64,000 nucleotides of DNA, taken from Vreelandella halophila. Its GTDB lineage: Bacteria; Pseudomonadota; Gammaproteobacteria; Pseudomonadales; Oleiphilaceae. Made by a program: the position numbers and the translations under genes. The notes beneath the pieces are model-generated. The model ran no database searches, was not told the DNA's origin, and was given only the letters and a program-made list of their open reading frames with translations. The stretch covers positions 558,001 to 622,000 of the forward strand of contig NZ_WMEX01000001.1 in assembly GCF_009856365.1 (NCBI RefSeq), given 5' to 3'. Shown piece after piece: positions 11,740 through 21,427 of the stretch (the first letter of the stretch is position 1; each line of letters starts with the position of its first letter).

Positions 11740-12642
11740 TCAGCCCCTGCCGTAGAGGCTGGCACCCTCGTGCTGCTCGCTCGAGGGTTCCAGCTCCAGT
11801 GTTGCATGATGGATCCCGAAGCGGGATGCCAGTTCCTTCCTGATCCGGGCCTTGATAACCTGCTGTTCCGGCCACGCGTCGTTGGCCACCACCACGTGCG
11901 TGTCCAGGGCGGCACTGCTCTCCTCCATCAGCCAGAAATGCGCATGATGGATGTCCTCCACGCCTGCGAGTCCCCGGATGCAGTCGAGTACCGCCTCGGT
12001 ATCAATCTCCGGTGGGCTGCCCAGCATCAGCACCCGGATCACTCCGCCAACCTCGGTGGCTGAGAGCCAGAGGATGTAACCCGCTATGAGCAGGGTGATC
12101 AGTGGATCGATCAGGCGCCAGCCGTACAGCACGATGAGCACACCACTGACCACCACGGCCACTGACGTCAGGGCATCGCTGAGGTTGTGCAGGAAGAGGG
12201 CGCGGATGTTGGCGCCGCCCTGCCGGATGGAGCCTGTCAGGATGGCAGTGAGCGTATCCACCACCAGGGCCAGTACGCCCAGGGCGATGACGGTGCCGCC
12301 GCCGACCTCGGGTGGATCCAGAAGGCGCATGCCGCCTTCGAAAGCCAGGTAGAGCCCGATCAGGATCAGGGAGGTGTAATTGACCAGGGCTGCGACGGTT
12401 TCGATCCGGCGGTACCCGAACGTCATCGCGGGATCGGCGGGGCGCCGTGCAATGCGCCGCGCGACCAGGGCAATGACCATGGAGGCCATGTCCGAGAAAT
12501 TGTGCAGGGCATCGGCGATGAGTACCAGGCTGCCCGAAAGTATACCGCCAAGGACCTGGCCCAGGGTCAGCACGAGGTTGGCGATGATGGCTCCTATGAC
12601 GCGGCCATCGCCAGTGTGTGGGTGATGGTGCTCGTGGCTCAT
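11740..12642 (-). CDS. Cation diffusion facilitator (CDF) zinc-type exporter
   Basis: The 300-residue protein has six predicted membrane helices and the CDF metal site formed by His47/Asp51 (HNFSD) and His152/Asp156 (HNLSD), with a C-terminal cytoplasmic domain carrying DIHHAHFWLM. The N terminus MSHEHHHPHTGDG is His-rich, as in ZitB/CzcD proteins. It probably exports Zn(II), or Cd(II)/Co(II), from the cytoplasm in exchange for protons; the exact metal is not proven. It is divergent from the adjacent metal-efflux genes and ends directly against rpoS with no intergenic base. Confidence 0.9.
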   Translation of the reverse strand: MSHEHHHPHTGDGRVIGAIIANLVLTLGQVLGGILSGSLVLIADALHNFSDMASMVIALVARRIARRPADPAMTFGYRRIETVAALVNYTSLILIGLYLAFEGGMRLLDPPEVGGGTVIALGVLALVVDTLTAILTGSIRQGGANIRALFLHNLSDALTSVAVVVSGVLIVLYGWRLIDPLITLLIAGYILWLSATEVGGVIRVLMLGSPPEIDTEAVLDCIRGLAGVEDIHHAHFWLMEESSAALDTHVVVANDAWPEQQVIKARIRKELASRFGIHHATLELEPSSEQHEGASLYGRG

Positions 12643-12763
12643 GTCGACTGGCTCCGATGGGTGACAGGCGCTGTTATCCTCGGCTAACGGCCAAGGTCTT
12701 GCAAGCCGGGCCGGGGGCCTCTAGCATCGGCGCCATTCACGTATCAGGTTCCGGTTCCAATCC

Positions 12764-13156
12764 ATGCTGGATCACCTTCAAGGATTCCATCCACGGCGTC
12801 TCCCTAACGGTGTGGCCGTTACAGGGCTGATGCTCCTGCTCGTCGCCCAGGTGCTTCTGGGCACGGCGGTGCACCACCACGTACTGGGCGAGCATGATGG
12901 GGCGCCGCAGGGCGCTGTTCACGGGGATTTCGCGCATGTCTGGCATGCCGATCAGCATAACCTGGTCCCGGATGGCCTGATTCCGGATACCCTCGGCGAT
13001 ACGCCGCCCCTGCCGCTCGCAGGTGCGTTTTTCATAGCGGCGGCGCCGCTCGTCTCCCGCTGGATCAGGCAGCCACGGGAACGCTGCACGGGCCCGTCAC
13101 CCCCACGCTACTGCCTGCCCCAGCCCCGCGATCCTCCCCACCTTCTGCTGACCTGA
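12764..13156 (+). CDS. Small His-rich membrane protein of unknown function in metal-efflux cluster
   Basis: This 130-residue frame encodes a protein with a membrane helix at about 18-36 (VTGLMLLLVAQVLLG), a loop rich in His and Asp (VHHHVLGEHDG, AVHGDFAHVWHADQHN; residues 37-66), and a second hydrophobic stretch at about 84-97. I do not recognise a named family. Its position 80 bases ahead of the RND adaptor, on the same strand, suggests a role in metal handling in the periplasm, as do other short His-rich proteins in such clusters. The start could be later. The reading is plausible but unconfirmed. Confidence 0.55.
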   Translation: MLDHLQGFHPRRLPNGVAVTGLMLLLVAQVLLGTAVHHHVLGEHDGAPQGAVHGDFAHVWHADQHNLVPDGLIPDTLGDTPPLPLAGAFFIAAAPLVSRWIRQPRERCTGPSPPRYCLPQPRDPPHLLLT

Positions 13157-13236
13157 GAGCGCGCACGGGCCCCTATCCGTGCATGAGCCGAACGATCGTC
13201 CGCAGCAGCGGGCGCGTGGAAGCAGGAGTCTAAAGC

Positions 13237-14481
13237 ATGCGTATTACGTCATCCGGCGCCGTTCCGTTTGCGGCGGTGCTACTGTCTGTCCTGATGCTTT
13301 CCGGTTGCGGGGAGCATGGGGCGGAGGATCACAGCGGGAACCACGGGGATCATGGTGACCATGAGGAGCACAAGGACAACAAAAACGGAGGACACCGGGA
13401 TCACAAGACCGGCAAGGGGATAGCCCTTGATGATGAGGTGATCCACGAATTCGGTATAGAGGTGCGCCGGGCTGCTCCGGGCCAGCTGGCCATCACCCGC
13501 ACTCTTCCCGGTGAGATCCGGTTCGACGAGGCCCTGATGACCCATGTCACTCCCCGTGTCGCGGGCCGTGCGGAGAAGGTCCGGCGCTACAGCGGGGACA
13601 GGGTGGAAAAGGGCGAGGTTCTGGCGGTTCTGTCGAGCACCGAACTCGCGGAGGCACGTTCCCAGTATCTGTCCCGTCAGGCACGCCTGGAGCTGGAACA
13701 GGCGGATTTCGAACGTACGCAGCAGCTGGCGAAGGACCGCGCTGTTTCCGAGGCGGAACTCCAGCGGGCTCGCCAGGCCCTGAAGGAAGCGCGGGTACGG
13801 ATGACCCTGGCAAGGCGGCGGCTTGAAGCACTGGGGATGGCGCCGCAGGCGGTTGCGGAGCTGGATACTGAGGGCAGTGACAGCCTCGCCCGCTATGAGC
13901 TCCGGGCACCGGCGTCCGGGACCATTATCGAGCAGCACCTGACCCGAGGTGAGCGCGTCGATACGGATCGTGATGACCCGCCGTTCGTCATTGCCCGCCG
14001 CGATCAGGTCTGGGCGGAATTCAGTGTCTTCCCGCGCAGCCTGGGCGAAATCCGGCCGGGGCAGGTCGTGGAGGTGAGTGCCAGCGAAGGCGGCAATCGG
14101 GCCAGCGGCACCATCAGCTATATCACACCCCGCATGGCGCAAGACAGCCGCTCGGCCAGCGCCCGGGTGGTTCTGGATAACAGCGACGGCCAGTGGTACC
14201 CGGGCCAGTTCGTGACCGGTGAGGTGACCGTGCGCGAGCTTGAGGCGGACGTGGTGGTGCCTGCCAGTGCCATCCAGCGGCTTGATGACCAGCCCCATGT
14301 CTTCGTTCGCACCGATCATGGCTTCCGGCGCCAACCGGTCAGAACCGGGATCAGTGCCGGCAGCCGCGTGATCATCCGTGAAGGGCTGGATGCCGGCACG
14401 CGCTACGCCGCCACCAACACCTTCACTCTCAAGGCCGAGGCCGGGCGTGCCCAGCTTAAGCATGCCGGACATTCCCATTGA
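13237..14481 (+). CDS. RND efflux periplasmic adaptor, CzcB/CusB-like
   Basis: The 414-residue protein is a membrane-fusion adaptor of a heavy-metal RND pump. It has a lipoprotein-type signal ending LSGCGEHG (Cys24), then a long His/Asp/Lys-rich segment at about 25-60 likely to bind metal. Next come the barrel-sandwich hybrid (AEKVRRYSGDRVEKGEVLAVL), an alpha-helical hairpin at about 130-205, and beta-barrel and membrane-proximal domains; the C terminus ends HAGHSH. It precedes the RND pump gene by 26 bases. No outer-membrane channel gene is nearby. Confidence 0.9.
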   Translation: MRITSSGAVPFAAVLLSVLMLSGCGEHGAEDHSGNHGDHGDHEEHKDNKNGGHRDHKTGKGIALDDEVIHEFGIEVRRAAPGQLAITRTLPGEIRFDEALMTHVTPRVAGRAEKVRRYSGDRVEKGEVLAVLSSTELAEARSQYLSRQARLELEQADFERTQQLAKDRAVSEAELQRARQALKEARVRMTLARRRLEALGMAPQAVAELDTEGSDSLARYELRAPASGTIIEQHLTRGERVDTDRDDPPFVIARRDQVWAEFSVFPRSLGEIRPGQVVEVSASEGGNRASGTISYITPRMAQDSRSASARVVLDNSDGQWYPGQFVTGEVTVRELEADVVVPASAIQRLDDQPHVFVRTDHGFRRQPVRTGISAGSRVIIREGLDAGTRYAATNTFTLKAEAGRAQLKHAGHSH

Positions 14482-14507
14482 GCCGGCTGCGGCAGAGGTG
14501 AGCGATC

Positions 14508-17500
14508 ATGATTGAACGACTGATGGACATGGCCTTCCGCAATCGCCTGCTGATGGTGTTGCTGGGGGTACTGGTGCTGGCTGCAGGGATCTGGAGCTGG
14601 CAGAAACTGGCCGTGGACGCTGTGCCGGACGTCTCGCCGACGCTGGTACAGGTCTTCACGGTGACTGACGGTCTCGCCCCCGAGGAGGTGGAGACCTATG
14701 TGAGCTACCCCGTGGAGCAGGCCATGACGGGGCTGCCGAAGGTGCGGGAAATACGCAGCAACTCGAATTTCGGGCTCTCGGTGGTCAGTGTCTACTTCGA
14801 GGACGGCACGGACATCTACCACGCGCGCCAGCTGGTCAGCGAACGCCTTCAGAAGGCCCGTGAAAACATTCCGGAAGGCTTCGGAGAACCCGAAATGGGC
14901 CCCATTGCGAGCGGCCAGGGCCTGATTCTCTACTACTACCTGGATGCTCCCGGGGACGAGTACAGCCTGACCCAGCTGCGTACCATCCAGGACTGGCTGA
15001 TCAAGCCGAAGATGGAGACAGTGCGTGGCGTTACCGAAGTGCTCGGGATTGGCGGGTACAAGAAGCAGTACCAGGTGAACGTCAACCCGGATGCGCTCCA
15101 GCGCTATGATCTGGACCTCCAGAATGTCATCGAGCGGGTGCGTTCCAGCAACCTTAACGTGGGGGCACAGTTTCTGGAGGAGGGCGGTGAACAGTTTGTG
15201 ATCCGTTCCGAGGGGCTGGCCAAGGGCATCAGGGACCTGGAACGGATCACCGTCAAGACGGTCGACGGCACCCCGGTTCGGCTGTCGGATATTGCCCGTG
15301 TTGAGATTGGTGGCGAGGTCCGCCAGGGCCTGCAGACCCTCAATGGTGAGAAGGAAGTGGTCTCAGGGATGGTGGTCAAGCTCTACGGTGCCAACACCTC
15401 TGAGGTGATTGAGCGGGTGGAGCAGCGCATGGAGGCCATCCAGAAGAGCCTGCCCGAGGGCGTGAAGATCGTGCCCTACTACGAGCAGAAGACCCTGGTC
15501 CAGAACGCCGTGGATACGGTCTCGGATGCACTCTTCCAGGGGATCGTGCTGGTGGTGCTGGTGCTGTTTGTATTCATGGGTGGTTTCCGGCCCAGCGTGG
15601 TGGTGGCAGCGGCCATTCCATTCTCGGTGCTTTTCGCGGTCGTCGGGATGTACTGGTTTGAACTTTCCGCGAACCTGATGAGTCTGGGTGGGTTGGCCAT
15701 CGCCATTGGACTGATGGTGGACGGCACCATCGTGATGGTCGAGAACATCGACCGCCACCTGCATGAGGCGGAAAGCTACGAACCCCGACTGCAGGTCGTG
15801 GCCCGGGCATGTCGCGAGGTGGCCGCGCCCATTCTGTTCGCCATTGCGATCATCATCATCGTCTTCCTGCCGTTGTTCACGCTGACCGGCGTGGCGGGCA
15901 AAACGTTCCGGCCCCTAGCCTACACAGTGGCATTGGGCATGGTTGGTTCGCTGGCCTATGCGCTGTTCATGACGCCGGTACTGGGCAGCTTGATGATGCG
16001 CCGGCCGAAGGCGGATGCCGGTGATGGGCCAGAACGCTGGTGGCACCGTCTTGTCCCGTCCAGGCCGATTGCCAGGGAGTCGGAAGATCATGGCTACCGG
16101 CGTGAATCCCTGGTTGTCCAGTGGATCCTGGTGCTCTATCGCCCTCTGCTGCGTTTCTTCATTGCCCGGCGTTCCCTGGCGGTGCTGCTTGCCGTGGGCC
16201 TTCTTGGCGCAGGGGCGGCACTGTTCCCTCAGCTGGGCTCGGAGTTCGCGCCGCGGATGGACGAGGGGGATCTGATTGTGAACCTGACCATGGCGCCTTC
16301 CATTTCACTCAGTGAGTCGAAACGCAACACCATGCTGGCGGAGAAACGGATGCTCAGCGTGCCCGGGGTGAAGAAGGTCGTCAGCCGGGTGGGGCGTGGC
16401 GAGGTGGGGGCCCACGCCGACCCCATCAACACTGTGCACTCACTGGTCGTGCTGGAGCCCCGGTCGCAGTGGGAGAAACACGGCTATGAGTCCCAGGCGG
16501 GGATCGAGCAGGCCATCCGGGAGAAGCTGGACGGTATGCCCGGCATCATGACCAACATGACCCAGCCGATCCAGCTTTCCGTGGATGAACTGGTGGGCGG
16601 TGTGAAGTCCGAGCTGGCCGTCAAACTGTACGGGGATGATCTGGATACCCTGAAGCAGAAGGCGGATGAAATCGCCGCGGTATTACGGCAGGTGCCGGGC
16701 GCCGCCGATGTCCGGGCGGATCAGGTGATTGGCGCTCCGCAGGTGCGTATCCGGCCGGACCGGGATGCCCTGGCGCGCTATGGCATCAGCATGGAGCGTG
16801 TGCAGAAGCGCATCCGTAATGCCGTCGGCGGAACTGCGGCGGGGCAGATCTTCGAGGGGGTACGGCGCTTCGATGTCTATGTCCGCTACCAGGAACAGGA
16901 CCGGAAGGACCTGGAGGCGATGAGCAATATCCTGATCGAGGCCCCTGGTGGCGCCGAGGTGCCCCTGAGCCAGCTGGCGGAACTGGAGAAGATCACCGGC
17001 CCGCGCCAGATCAGTCGTGAAAACGCCCAGCGCTACATTACGGTACAGGCCAACGTGGAGGGTCGGGACATCGGCAGCTTCGTGGAAGCCGGCCGTGAGG
17101 CGATCGGTGACCAGGTGGAACTGCCTGCGGGCTATCTGCTCGAGTGGGGCGGCCAGTATGAGCTGCAGCAGAAGGCCAATGCGCGCTTCGCGATCGTGAT
17201 CCCGGTGACGCTCGCCCTGATCTGCCTGATGCTCTACATCAGCTTCCGGTCGGTGCGCAGCACCCTGCTGATCCTGCTCAACATCCCGTTGGCACTGATG
17301 GGTGGTGTCGCCGCGCTCTGGGTTTCCGGCCAGAACCTGTCGGTCCCCGCATCGGTGGGATTCATTGCCCTTTTCGGCATTGCGCTGGAGAACGGCATGG
17401 TACTGGTCACCTACCTGAATCAGCTGGTACGCGAGGGGATGAACCTGGATGAGGCCTCAATACAGGGGGCCTGCCTGCGGGTGCGGCCGGTTCTGATGAC

Positions 17501-17687
17501 GGCGCTGACCACCTCCCTGGGGCTGCTGCCGCTGCTGGTGGCCACAGGCACCGGCAGCGGCGTCCAGCGCCCGCTGGCCACGGTGGTGGTGGGTGGCCTG
17601 TTGACGTCCACGCTGCTGACCCTGGTGGTGATACCAGCGCTGTACCGCTGGTTCGCGGAGAAGACAGCGCCGAGCCCTGGCGATTGA
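14508..17687 (+). CDS. Heavy-metal RND efflux transporter, CzcA family
   Basis: The 1059-residue protein has the 12-helix RND architecture with two large periplasmic loops (about residues 35-340 and 565-870). In helix 4 the metal-coupling motif reads IAIGLMVDGTIVMVEN with Asp405, Glu412 and Asn413. This is the heavy-metal (HME) signature but lacks the DFG of Zn/Co/Cd-type CzcA and is not identical to the CusA motif either, so the substrate stays open. It would pump metal from the periplasm or cytoplasm using the proton gradient with the adaptor encoded just upstream. A strong hairpin follows its stop. Confidence 0.93.
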   Translation: MIERLMDMAFRNRLLMVLLGVLVLAAGIWSWQKLAVDAVPDVSPTLVQVFTVTDGLAPEEVETYVSYPVEQAMTGLPKVREIRSNSNFGLSVVSVYFEDGTDIYHARQLVSERLQKARENIPEGFGEPEMGPIASGQGLILYYYLDAPGDEYSLTQLRTIQDWLIKPKMETVRGVTEVLGIGGYKKQYQVNVNPDALQRYDLDLQNVIERVRSSNLNVGAQFLEEGGEQFVIRSEGLAKGIRDLERITVKTVDGTPVRLSDIARVEIGGEVRQGLQTLNGEKEVVSGMVVKLYGANTSEVIERVEQRMEAIQKSLPEGVKIVPYYEQKTLVQNAVDTVSDALFQGIVLVVLVLFVFMGGFRPSVVVAAAIPFSVLFAVVGMYWFELSANLMSLGGLAIAIGLMVDGTIVMVENIDRHLHEAESYEPRLQVVARACREVAAPILFAIAIIIIVFLPLFTLTGVAGKTFRPLAYTVALGMVGSLAYALFMTPVLGSLMMRRPKADAGDGPERWWHRLVPSRPIARESEDHGYRRESLVVQWILVLYRPLLRFFIARRSLAVLLAVGLLGAGAALFPQLGSEFAPRMDEGDLIVNLTMAPSISLSESKRNTMLAEKRMLSVPGVKKVVSRVGRGEVGAHADPINTVHSLVVLEPRSQWEKHGYESQAGIEQAIREKLDGMPGIMTNMTQPIQLSVDELVGGVKSELAVKLYGDDLDTLKQKADEIAAVLRQVPGAADVRADQVIGAPQVRIRPDRDALARYGISMERVQKRIRNAVGGTAAGQIFEGVRRFDVYVRYQEQDRKDLEAMSNILIEAPGGAEVPLSQLAELEKITGPRQISRENAQRYITVQANVEGRDIGSFVEAGREAIGDQVELPAGYLLEWGGQYELQQKANARFAIVIPVTLALICLMLYISFRSVRSTLLILLNIPLALMGGVAALWVSGQNLSVPASVGFIALFGIALENGMVLVTYLNQLVREGMNLDEASIQGACLRVRPVLMTALTTSLGLLPLLVATGTGSGVQRPLATVVVGGLLTSTLLTLVVIPALYRWFAEKTAPSPGD

Positions 17688-17688
17688 A

Positions 17689-17726
17689 TGCGCGTCCTTG
17701 CCCCACGGACGGGGAAGGAGCGCGTG
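17689..17726 (+). terminator. Strong bulged hairpin after the RND pump gene
   Basis: Just after the stop, CCCC (17701-17704) pairs with GGGG (17711-17714) around ACGGAC. The stem continues with TCCTT/AAGGA and GCGCG/CGCG-type pairing, broken by two single-base bulges (G17700 and G17720). No T-run follows, so it may be a Rho-type 3' end or a stability element rather than a classic intrinsic terminator. Confidence 0.4.
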
Positions 17727-17857
17727 TGGGTCATTGCGGGCCGTTCCCCGATGGCCAAAAATGCCAACGCGTTGAGAACTGATGGGCATTTGGAGGCTAT
17801 CCGCGATGGTAGACTCCGGGCACCATCTGAAAACCGATACAACAAGAGGACGTGTTC

Positions 17858-18433
17858 ATGAAACAGATGCTGACCTTCGCGTTTGCGCTGCTGTGCGCCT
17901 TAGCGATGACGGCCCAGGCTCAGGAGATGACCGTTGAGGGCGTTGAGCTGCCGGGGACCATCAAGGTTGCCGATAACGAACTCAGCCTGAATGGTGCTGG
18001 CGTGCGCTCCAAGTGGTTCATGAGCCTGTATGTGGGGTCACTCTACCTGCCGCAGGCATTCGACAGCGCCCAGGCGATTGTTGAGGCGGATCAGCCCATG
18101 GCGATCCAGCTGGACATCATCTCGGGCATGATCAACAGCGAGAACATGACCGAAGCGACCATGGAAGGCTTCAACAATGCCACCGGTGGCAACATGGAGC
18201 CGATCCAGGACGATATTGATGCGTTCATGAGCCTGTTCGAGGAAGAGATCAAGGAAGGCGACCAGTTCAAGATCACCTATATCCCCGAAGAAGGGATTGT
18301 TGGTTTCAAGAATGGTGACCGCATCGGCACAGTGGACGGCGGCATGGATTTCAAGAAGGCTGTCTTCGGCATCTGGCTTGGCGAGGTTCCGGCCCAGGAA
18401 AGCGTGAAAACGGCCATGATGGGCGGCGAGTAA
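17858..18433 (+). CDS. Chalcone isomerase-like secreted protein
   Basis: The ATG at 17858 follows AGGA by 8 bases and gives 191 residues; a GTG two codons earlier is less likely. The signal peptide MKQMLTFAFALLCALAMTAQAQ predicts export to the periplasm. The mature part has the chalcone-isomerase-like fold seen in bacterial proteins (VEGVELPGTIKVADNELSLN, then GVRSKWFMSLYVGSLYLP). The bacterial family has no established enzymatic role, and the residues of plant chalcone isomerase activity are not to be assumed. It is acidic, in keeping with a protein exposed to a salty periplasm. It ends 7 bases from the end of nth. Confidence 0.85.
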   Translation: MKQMLTFAFALLCALAMTAQAQEMTVEGVELPGTIKVADNELSLNGAGVRSKWFMSLYVGSLYLPQAFDSAQAIVEADQPMAIQLDIISGMINSENMTEATMEGFNNATGGNMEPIQDDIDAFMSLFEEEIKEGDQFKITYIPEEGIVGFKNGDRIGTVDGGMDFKKAVFGIWLGEVPAQESVKTAMMGGE

Positions 18434-18440
18434 AACGGTC

Positions 18441-19076
18441 TCAGTCGACCGTTTTCTCCTTGTACTCGCACAGATCCTCGATGACGCAGCTGCCGCAGCG
18501 TGGCTTCCGCGCCAGGCAGGTGTAGCGGCCATGGAGGATCAGCCAGTGATGCGCGTCCTTGAGGTACGCCTTCGGGACGCGTTTCATCAGCCTGTCTTCC
18601 ACTTCCCGAACGTTTTTGCCGGGCGCGATGCCGGTCCGGTTCGCCACCCGATAGATGTGCGTGTCCACCGCCATGGTGGGCTGATCAAACGCGGTGTTCA
18701 GGATTACATTGGCGGTCTTGCGGCCGACGCCCGGTAACGCTTCCAGCTCCTTGCGGGTCTGTGGTACCTGCGAATCGTGCTTATCAACCAGCATCCGGCA
18801 GGCCTTGATGATGTTCGTGGCCTTGCTGTTGTAGAGCCCGATGGTCTTGATGTACTCCTTCAGGCCCTCTTCCCCCAGTTCCAGGATCGCCTCCGGCGTG
18901 TTGGCGTCGGGGAACAGTTTCGCCGTTGCCTTGTTAACGCCTACGTCAGTGGCCTGGGCGGAAAGCGTTACGGCCACCAGCAGCTCAAACGGGGAGCTGA
19001 AGTTCAGCTCCGTGGTGGGCGCGGGGTTGGCTTCCTTAAGGCGGGCGAAGATGGCTTCACGCTTGGCGTCGTTCAT
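18441..19076 (-). CDS. nth: Endonuclease III
   Basis: The 211-residue DNA glycosylase/AP lyase excises oxidised pyrimidines. The helix-hairpin-helix motif [13 protein letters not shown] carries the catalytic Lys120, and Asp138 lies in VDTHIYRV, both at the E. coli positions. The C-terminal iron-sulfur motif is Cys-x6-Cys-x2-Cys-x5-Cys in [19 protein letters not shown]. Its start overlaps the rsxE stop by four bases, so it is the last gene of the rsx operon, a widely conserved link. Confidence 0.97.
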   Translation of the reverse strand: MNDAKREAIFARLKEANPAPTTELNFSSPFELLVAVTLSAQATDVGVNKATAKLFPDANTPEAILELGEEGLKEYIKTIGLYNSKATNIIKACRMLVDKHDSQVPQTRKELEALPGVGRKTANVILNTAFDQPTMAVDTHIYRVANRTGIAPGKNVREVEDRLMKRVPKAYLKDAHHWLILHGRYTCLARKPRCGSCVIEDLCEYKEKTVD

Positions 19077-19783
19077 GAGAATGTCCCCGTTACGCGGACC
19101 CGCTTGTGCCCGCTTTCCACGGGCGTCTGGCGGGCCTGCTGCTGTTGCTGGATATGGTGATCGATGCGGTTCCGGAGTGCGATGATCAGGCCCAGGCCGA
19201 TGAAGGCACCGGGGGGAAGAACGGCGATCAGCGCCTGCCGGTAGTCCGGGAAGACCGTCAGTGTCCAGCCCCGGGCGGCCTCGCCGAAGAGCAGGTGGGC
19301 GTCCGCCAGAAGCGTGCCGTAGCCCACCAGTTCGCGCATTCCCCCCAGGAGCACCAGGACGGCGAGAAACCCGAGTCCGGTCATCAGGCCATCCAGGGTT
19401 GCCTTGGGCAGGGGGTTACGGCTGGCGAAGGCCTCGGCTCGGCCCAGGATGGCGCAGTTGGTGACGATAAGGGGAATGAAGATGCCCAGGATCTGGTAGA
19501 GCCGATAGGCATAGGCCTGCATGATCAGCTCGGTACAGGTCACCAGGGCGGCGATGATCATCACGAAGGCGGGCAGGCGCATGGAGTCGGTTACCCGGTT
19601 GCGGATAAGCGACACCGCCATGTTGGAGCCGGTGACCACCATCAGCGTGGCCAGGCCCAGGCCAATGGCATTGACCACCGTGTTGGTGACCGCCAGCAGA
19701 GGGCACAGGCCCAGCAACTGAACCAGCGCCGGGTTGTTGTGCCAGAGGCCGTCTCGGATGATCTGGTTGGCACCTGTACTCAT
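19073..19783 (-). CDS. rsxE: Rsx/Rnf electron transport complex subunit E
   Basis: The 236-residue hydrophobic protein has about six membrane helices and the family motif [20 protein letters not shown] near residue 99, matching RsxE/RnfE, which pairs with RsxA around an iron-sulfur centre in the membrane. The segment [18 protein letters not shown] at the N terminus is also conserved. It overlaps rsxG and nth by four bases on either side. In the complex, electrons pass between NADH and ferredoxin or the SoxR-reducing system with ion movement. Confidence 0.95.
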   Translation of the reverse strand: MSTGANQIIRDGLWHNNPALVQLLGLCPLLAVTNTVVNAIGLGLATLMVVTGSNMAVSLIRNRVTDSMRLPAFVMIIAALVTCTELIMQAYAYRLYQILGIFIPLIVTNCAILGRAEAFASRNPLPKATLDGLMTGLGFLAVLVLLGGMRELVGYGTLLADAHLLFGEAARGWTLTVFPDYRQALIAVLPPGAFIGLGLIIALRNRIDHHIQQQQQARQTPVESGHKRVRVTGTFS

Positions 19784-20427
19784 GGTGTTCCGGCTCCCGT
19801 TTCCCCGCCTTCGCTGTTGAACAGACGGTCGTGATGCGCGGCCGTGAATGTAAGCCCGCGTTTGACGGCATCCACGACGGCGCGGCTGGTGATGGTGGCT
19901 CCGCTCAGGGCATCAAAGGCACCATTCTGGCCAACGCGCCATTGTTCAGGGTTTGGATTGTCCAGTGAGCGGCCATTGAAATCCAGTATCCAGTTGCTCT
20001 TCGCCACTTCGATGGCATCGCCCAGCCCCGGGGTCTCCTGGTGATCGGTGGCGCGTACGCCCGTGAGCGTCCCATCTGCCCGGATGCCGAGGATCAGCTC
20101 GATGCGGCCGGAGTAACCATCCGGTGCCGTGACCGGAAGGATCAGGATGGGATCGGCGTCGCCGGGAGTGACCCGTATGGCCTCGGCGCCTCCACGGATA
20201 CCGGTCACGTCGTTCCGTGGCAGAGTGATCGGACGGGTGGCCCCGGCTGTCAGGGACACATCGTCCGGCAGCACGGCAGCGCGGGCCCTTGCGGTCGCCA
20301 GTTCGCGCTGCTGCTCGATGCGCTCGGCGGTGAGGATCTGGGTGACGCCAATGGCCCCGGCCGTCAGGGCCGCGAACAGGCCCAGTCCCAGGGCATTGCG
20401 CTGGATGGCCTGGAGTGCCTCGCTCAT
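19780..20427 (-). CDS. rsxG: Rsx/Rnf electron transport complex subunit G
   Basis: The 215-residue protein has one N-terminal membrane helix ([20 protein letters not shown]) and a periplasmic FMN-binding domain. The covalent flavin site is the threonine in [17 protein letters not shown] near residue 175. It overlaps the rsxE start and the rsxD stop by four bases each. RsxG accepts electrons from the membrane subunits on the outer face. Confidence 0.95.
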   Translation of the reverse strand: MSEALQAIQRNALGLGLFAALTAGAIGVTQILTAERIEQQRELATARARAAVLPDDVSLTAGATRPITLPRNDVTGIRGGAEAIRVTPGDADPILILPVTAPDGYSGRIELILGIRADGTLTGVRATDHQETPGLGDAIEVAKSNWILDFNGRSLDNPNPEQWRVGQNGAFDALSGATITSRAVVDAVKRGLTFTAAHHDRLFNSEGGETGAGTP

Positions 20428-21425
20428 GACGGCACCCCCCGCCCCGCACGTTTATGGCCTCGTGTCCGCGGCCGGGTGTAATAGTCCAGGAAGGGCACGG
20501 CCAGGTTCATCAGCAGGACCGCGAAGGCGACGGCGTCCGGGTAGCTGCCCCAGGCGCGTATCGTGTAGAGCAGCACACCGATGCCGGCACCGTACCAGAG
20601 CTTGCCCCGGTTGGAGGTGGCGGCTGAAACCGGGTCGGTGGCGATGAAGAAGGCGCCCAGCATGGTGCCGCCGGCCAGCAGGTGCAGGCTCAGGGGCACG
20701 GACTGGTCCGGGTCATAACCGAACAGCAGGGCCATGATGGTCAATGCCCCGAGCAGGCTGACCGGAATGTGCCAGGTGATGATCCGGCGCTGGATCAACA
20801 GCAGGCCACCGGCAAGAAAGCCCAGGTTGACCCATTCCCAGCCCAGGGCGACCCGATCGCCGTAGATGGGCGCGGTGGTAACCTGGCTGGCGATGGCACC
20901 GTCAATGGCATGCTTGTAGTCATCCAGGGGCGTGGCGCCGGTGAAGGCGTCCACGGAGGTCGAACCCAGGCCGGTGAACACGGACAGGCTGTCCAGGAGG
21001 CTGAGCGGTGTCTCCTGCAGTGACAGCGGCAGCGCCCAGCGCGTGCTCATGGCTTCCGGGAAGCTCACCAGAACCAGGGCGTAGCCCACCATGGCGGGGT
21101 TGAAAAGGTTGCTTCCGAGCCCGCCATAGAGGTGCTTGGCCAGGATGATGGCACTGGCGGTGGCCACCAGCGCGATCCACCAGGGCAGCAGTGGCGGCAG
21201 GGACAGGCCCAGAAGCAGGCCGGTCAGCGCGGCACTGCCGTCCATGAGGGTGTGCTGGACCGGGCGGGCGCGAATCCAGAGGATCAGGGCCTCGGTGGCC
21301 ATGGCAATGCCCATGCACCAGAGCACGTTGATCAGCACGCCCCATCCGAAGAAGTGGATGAGCGCCAGCAGGCCGGGCAGGGTGGCCGCCATGACCCAGA
21401 GCATGATCCGCTGGGTGGTCAGCAT
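20424..21425 (-). CDS. rsxD: Rsx/Rnf electron transport complex subunit D
   Basis: The 333-residue integral membrane subunit is homologous to NqrB. It carries the covalent FMN site in [14 protein letters not shown] near residue 160 and the segment [19 protein letters not shown] near residue 104. It has about nine or ten membrane helices. It lies two bases downstream of the rsxC stop and overlaps rsxG by four bases, so the subunits are coupled at translation. Ion translocation in the complex is linked to this subunit. Confidence 0.95.
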   Translation of the reverse strand: MLTTQRIMLWVMAATLPGLLALIHFFGWGVLINVLWCMGIAMATEALILWIRARPVQHTLMDGSAALTGLLLGLSLPPLLPWWIALVATASAIILAKHLYGGLGSNLFNPAMVGYALVLVSFPEAMSTRWALPLSLQETPLSLLDSLSVFTGLGSTSVDAFTGATPLDDYKHAIDGAIASQVTTAPIYGDRVALGWEWVNLGFLAGGLLLIQRRIITWHIPVSLLGALTIMALLFGYDPDQSVPLSLHLLAGGTMLGAFFIATDPVSAATSNRGKLWYGAGIGVLLYTIRAWGSYPDAVAFAVLLMNLAVPFLDYYTRPRTRGHKRAGRGVPS

Positions 21426-21427
21426 GC

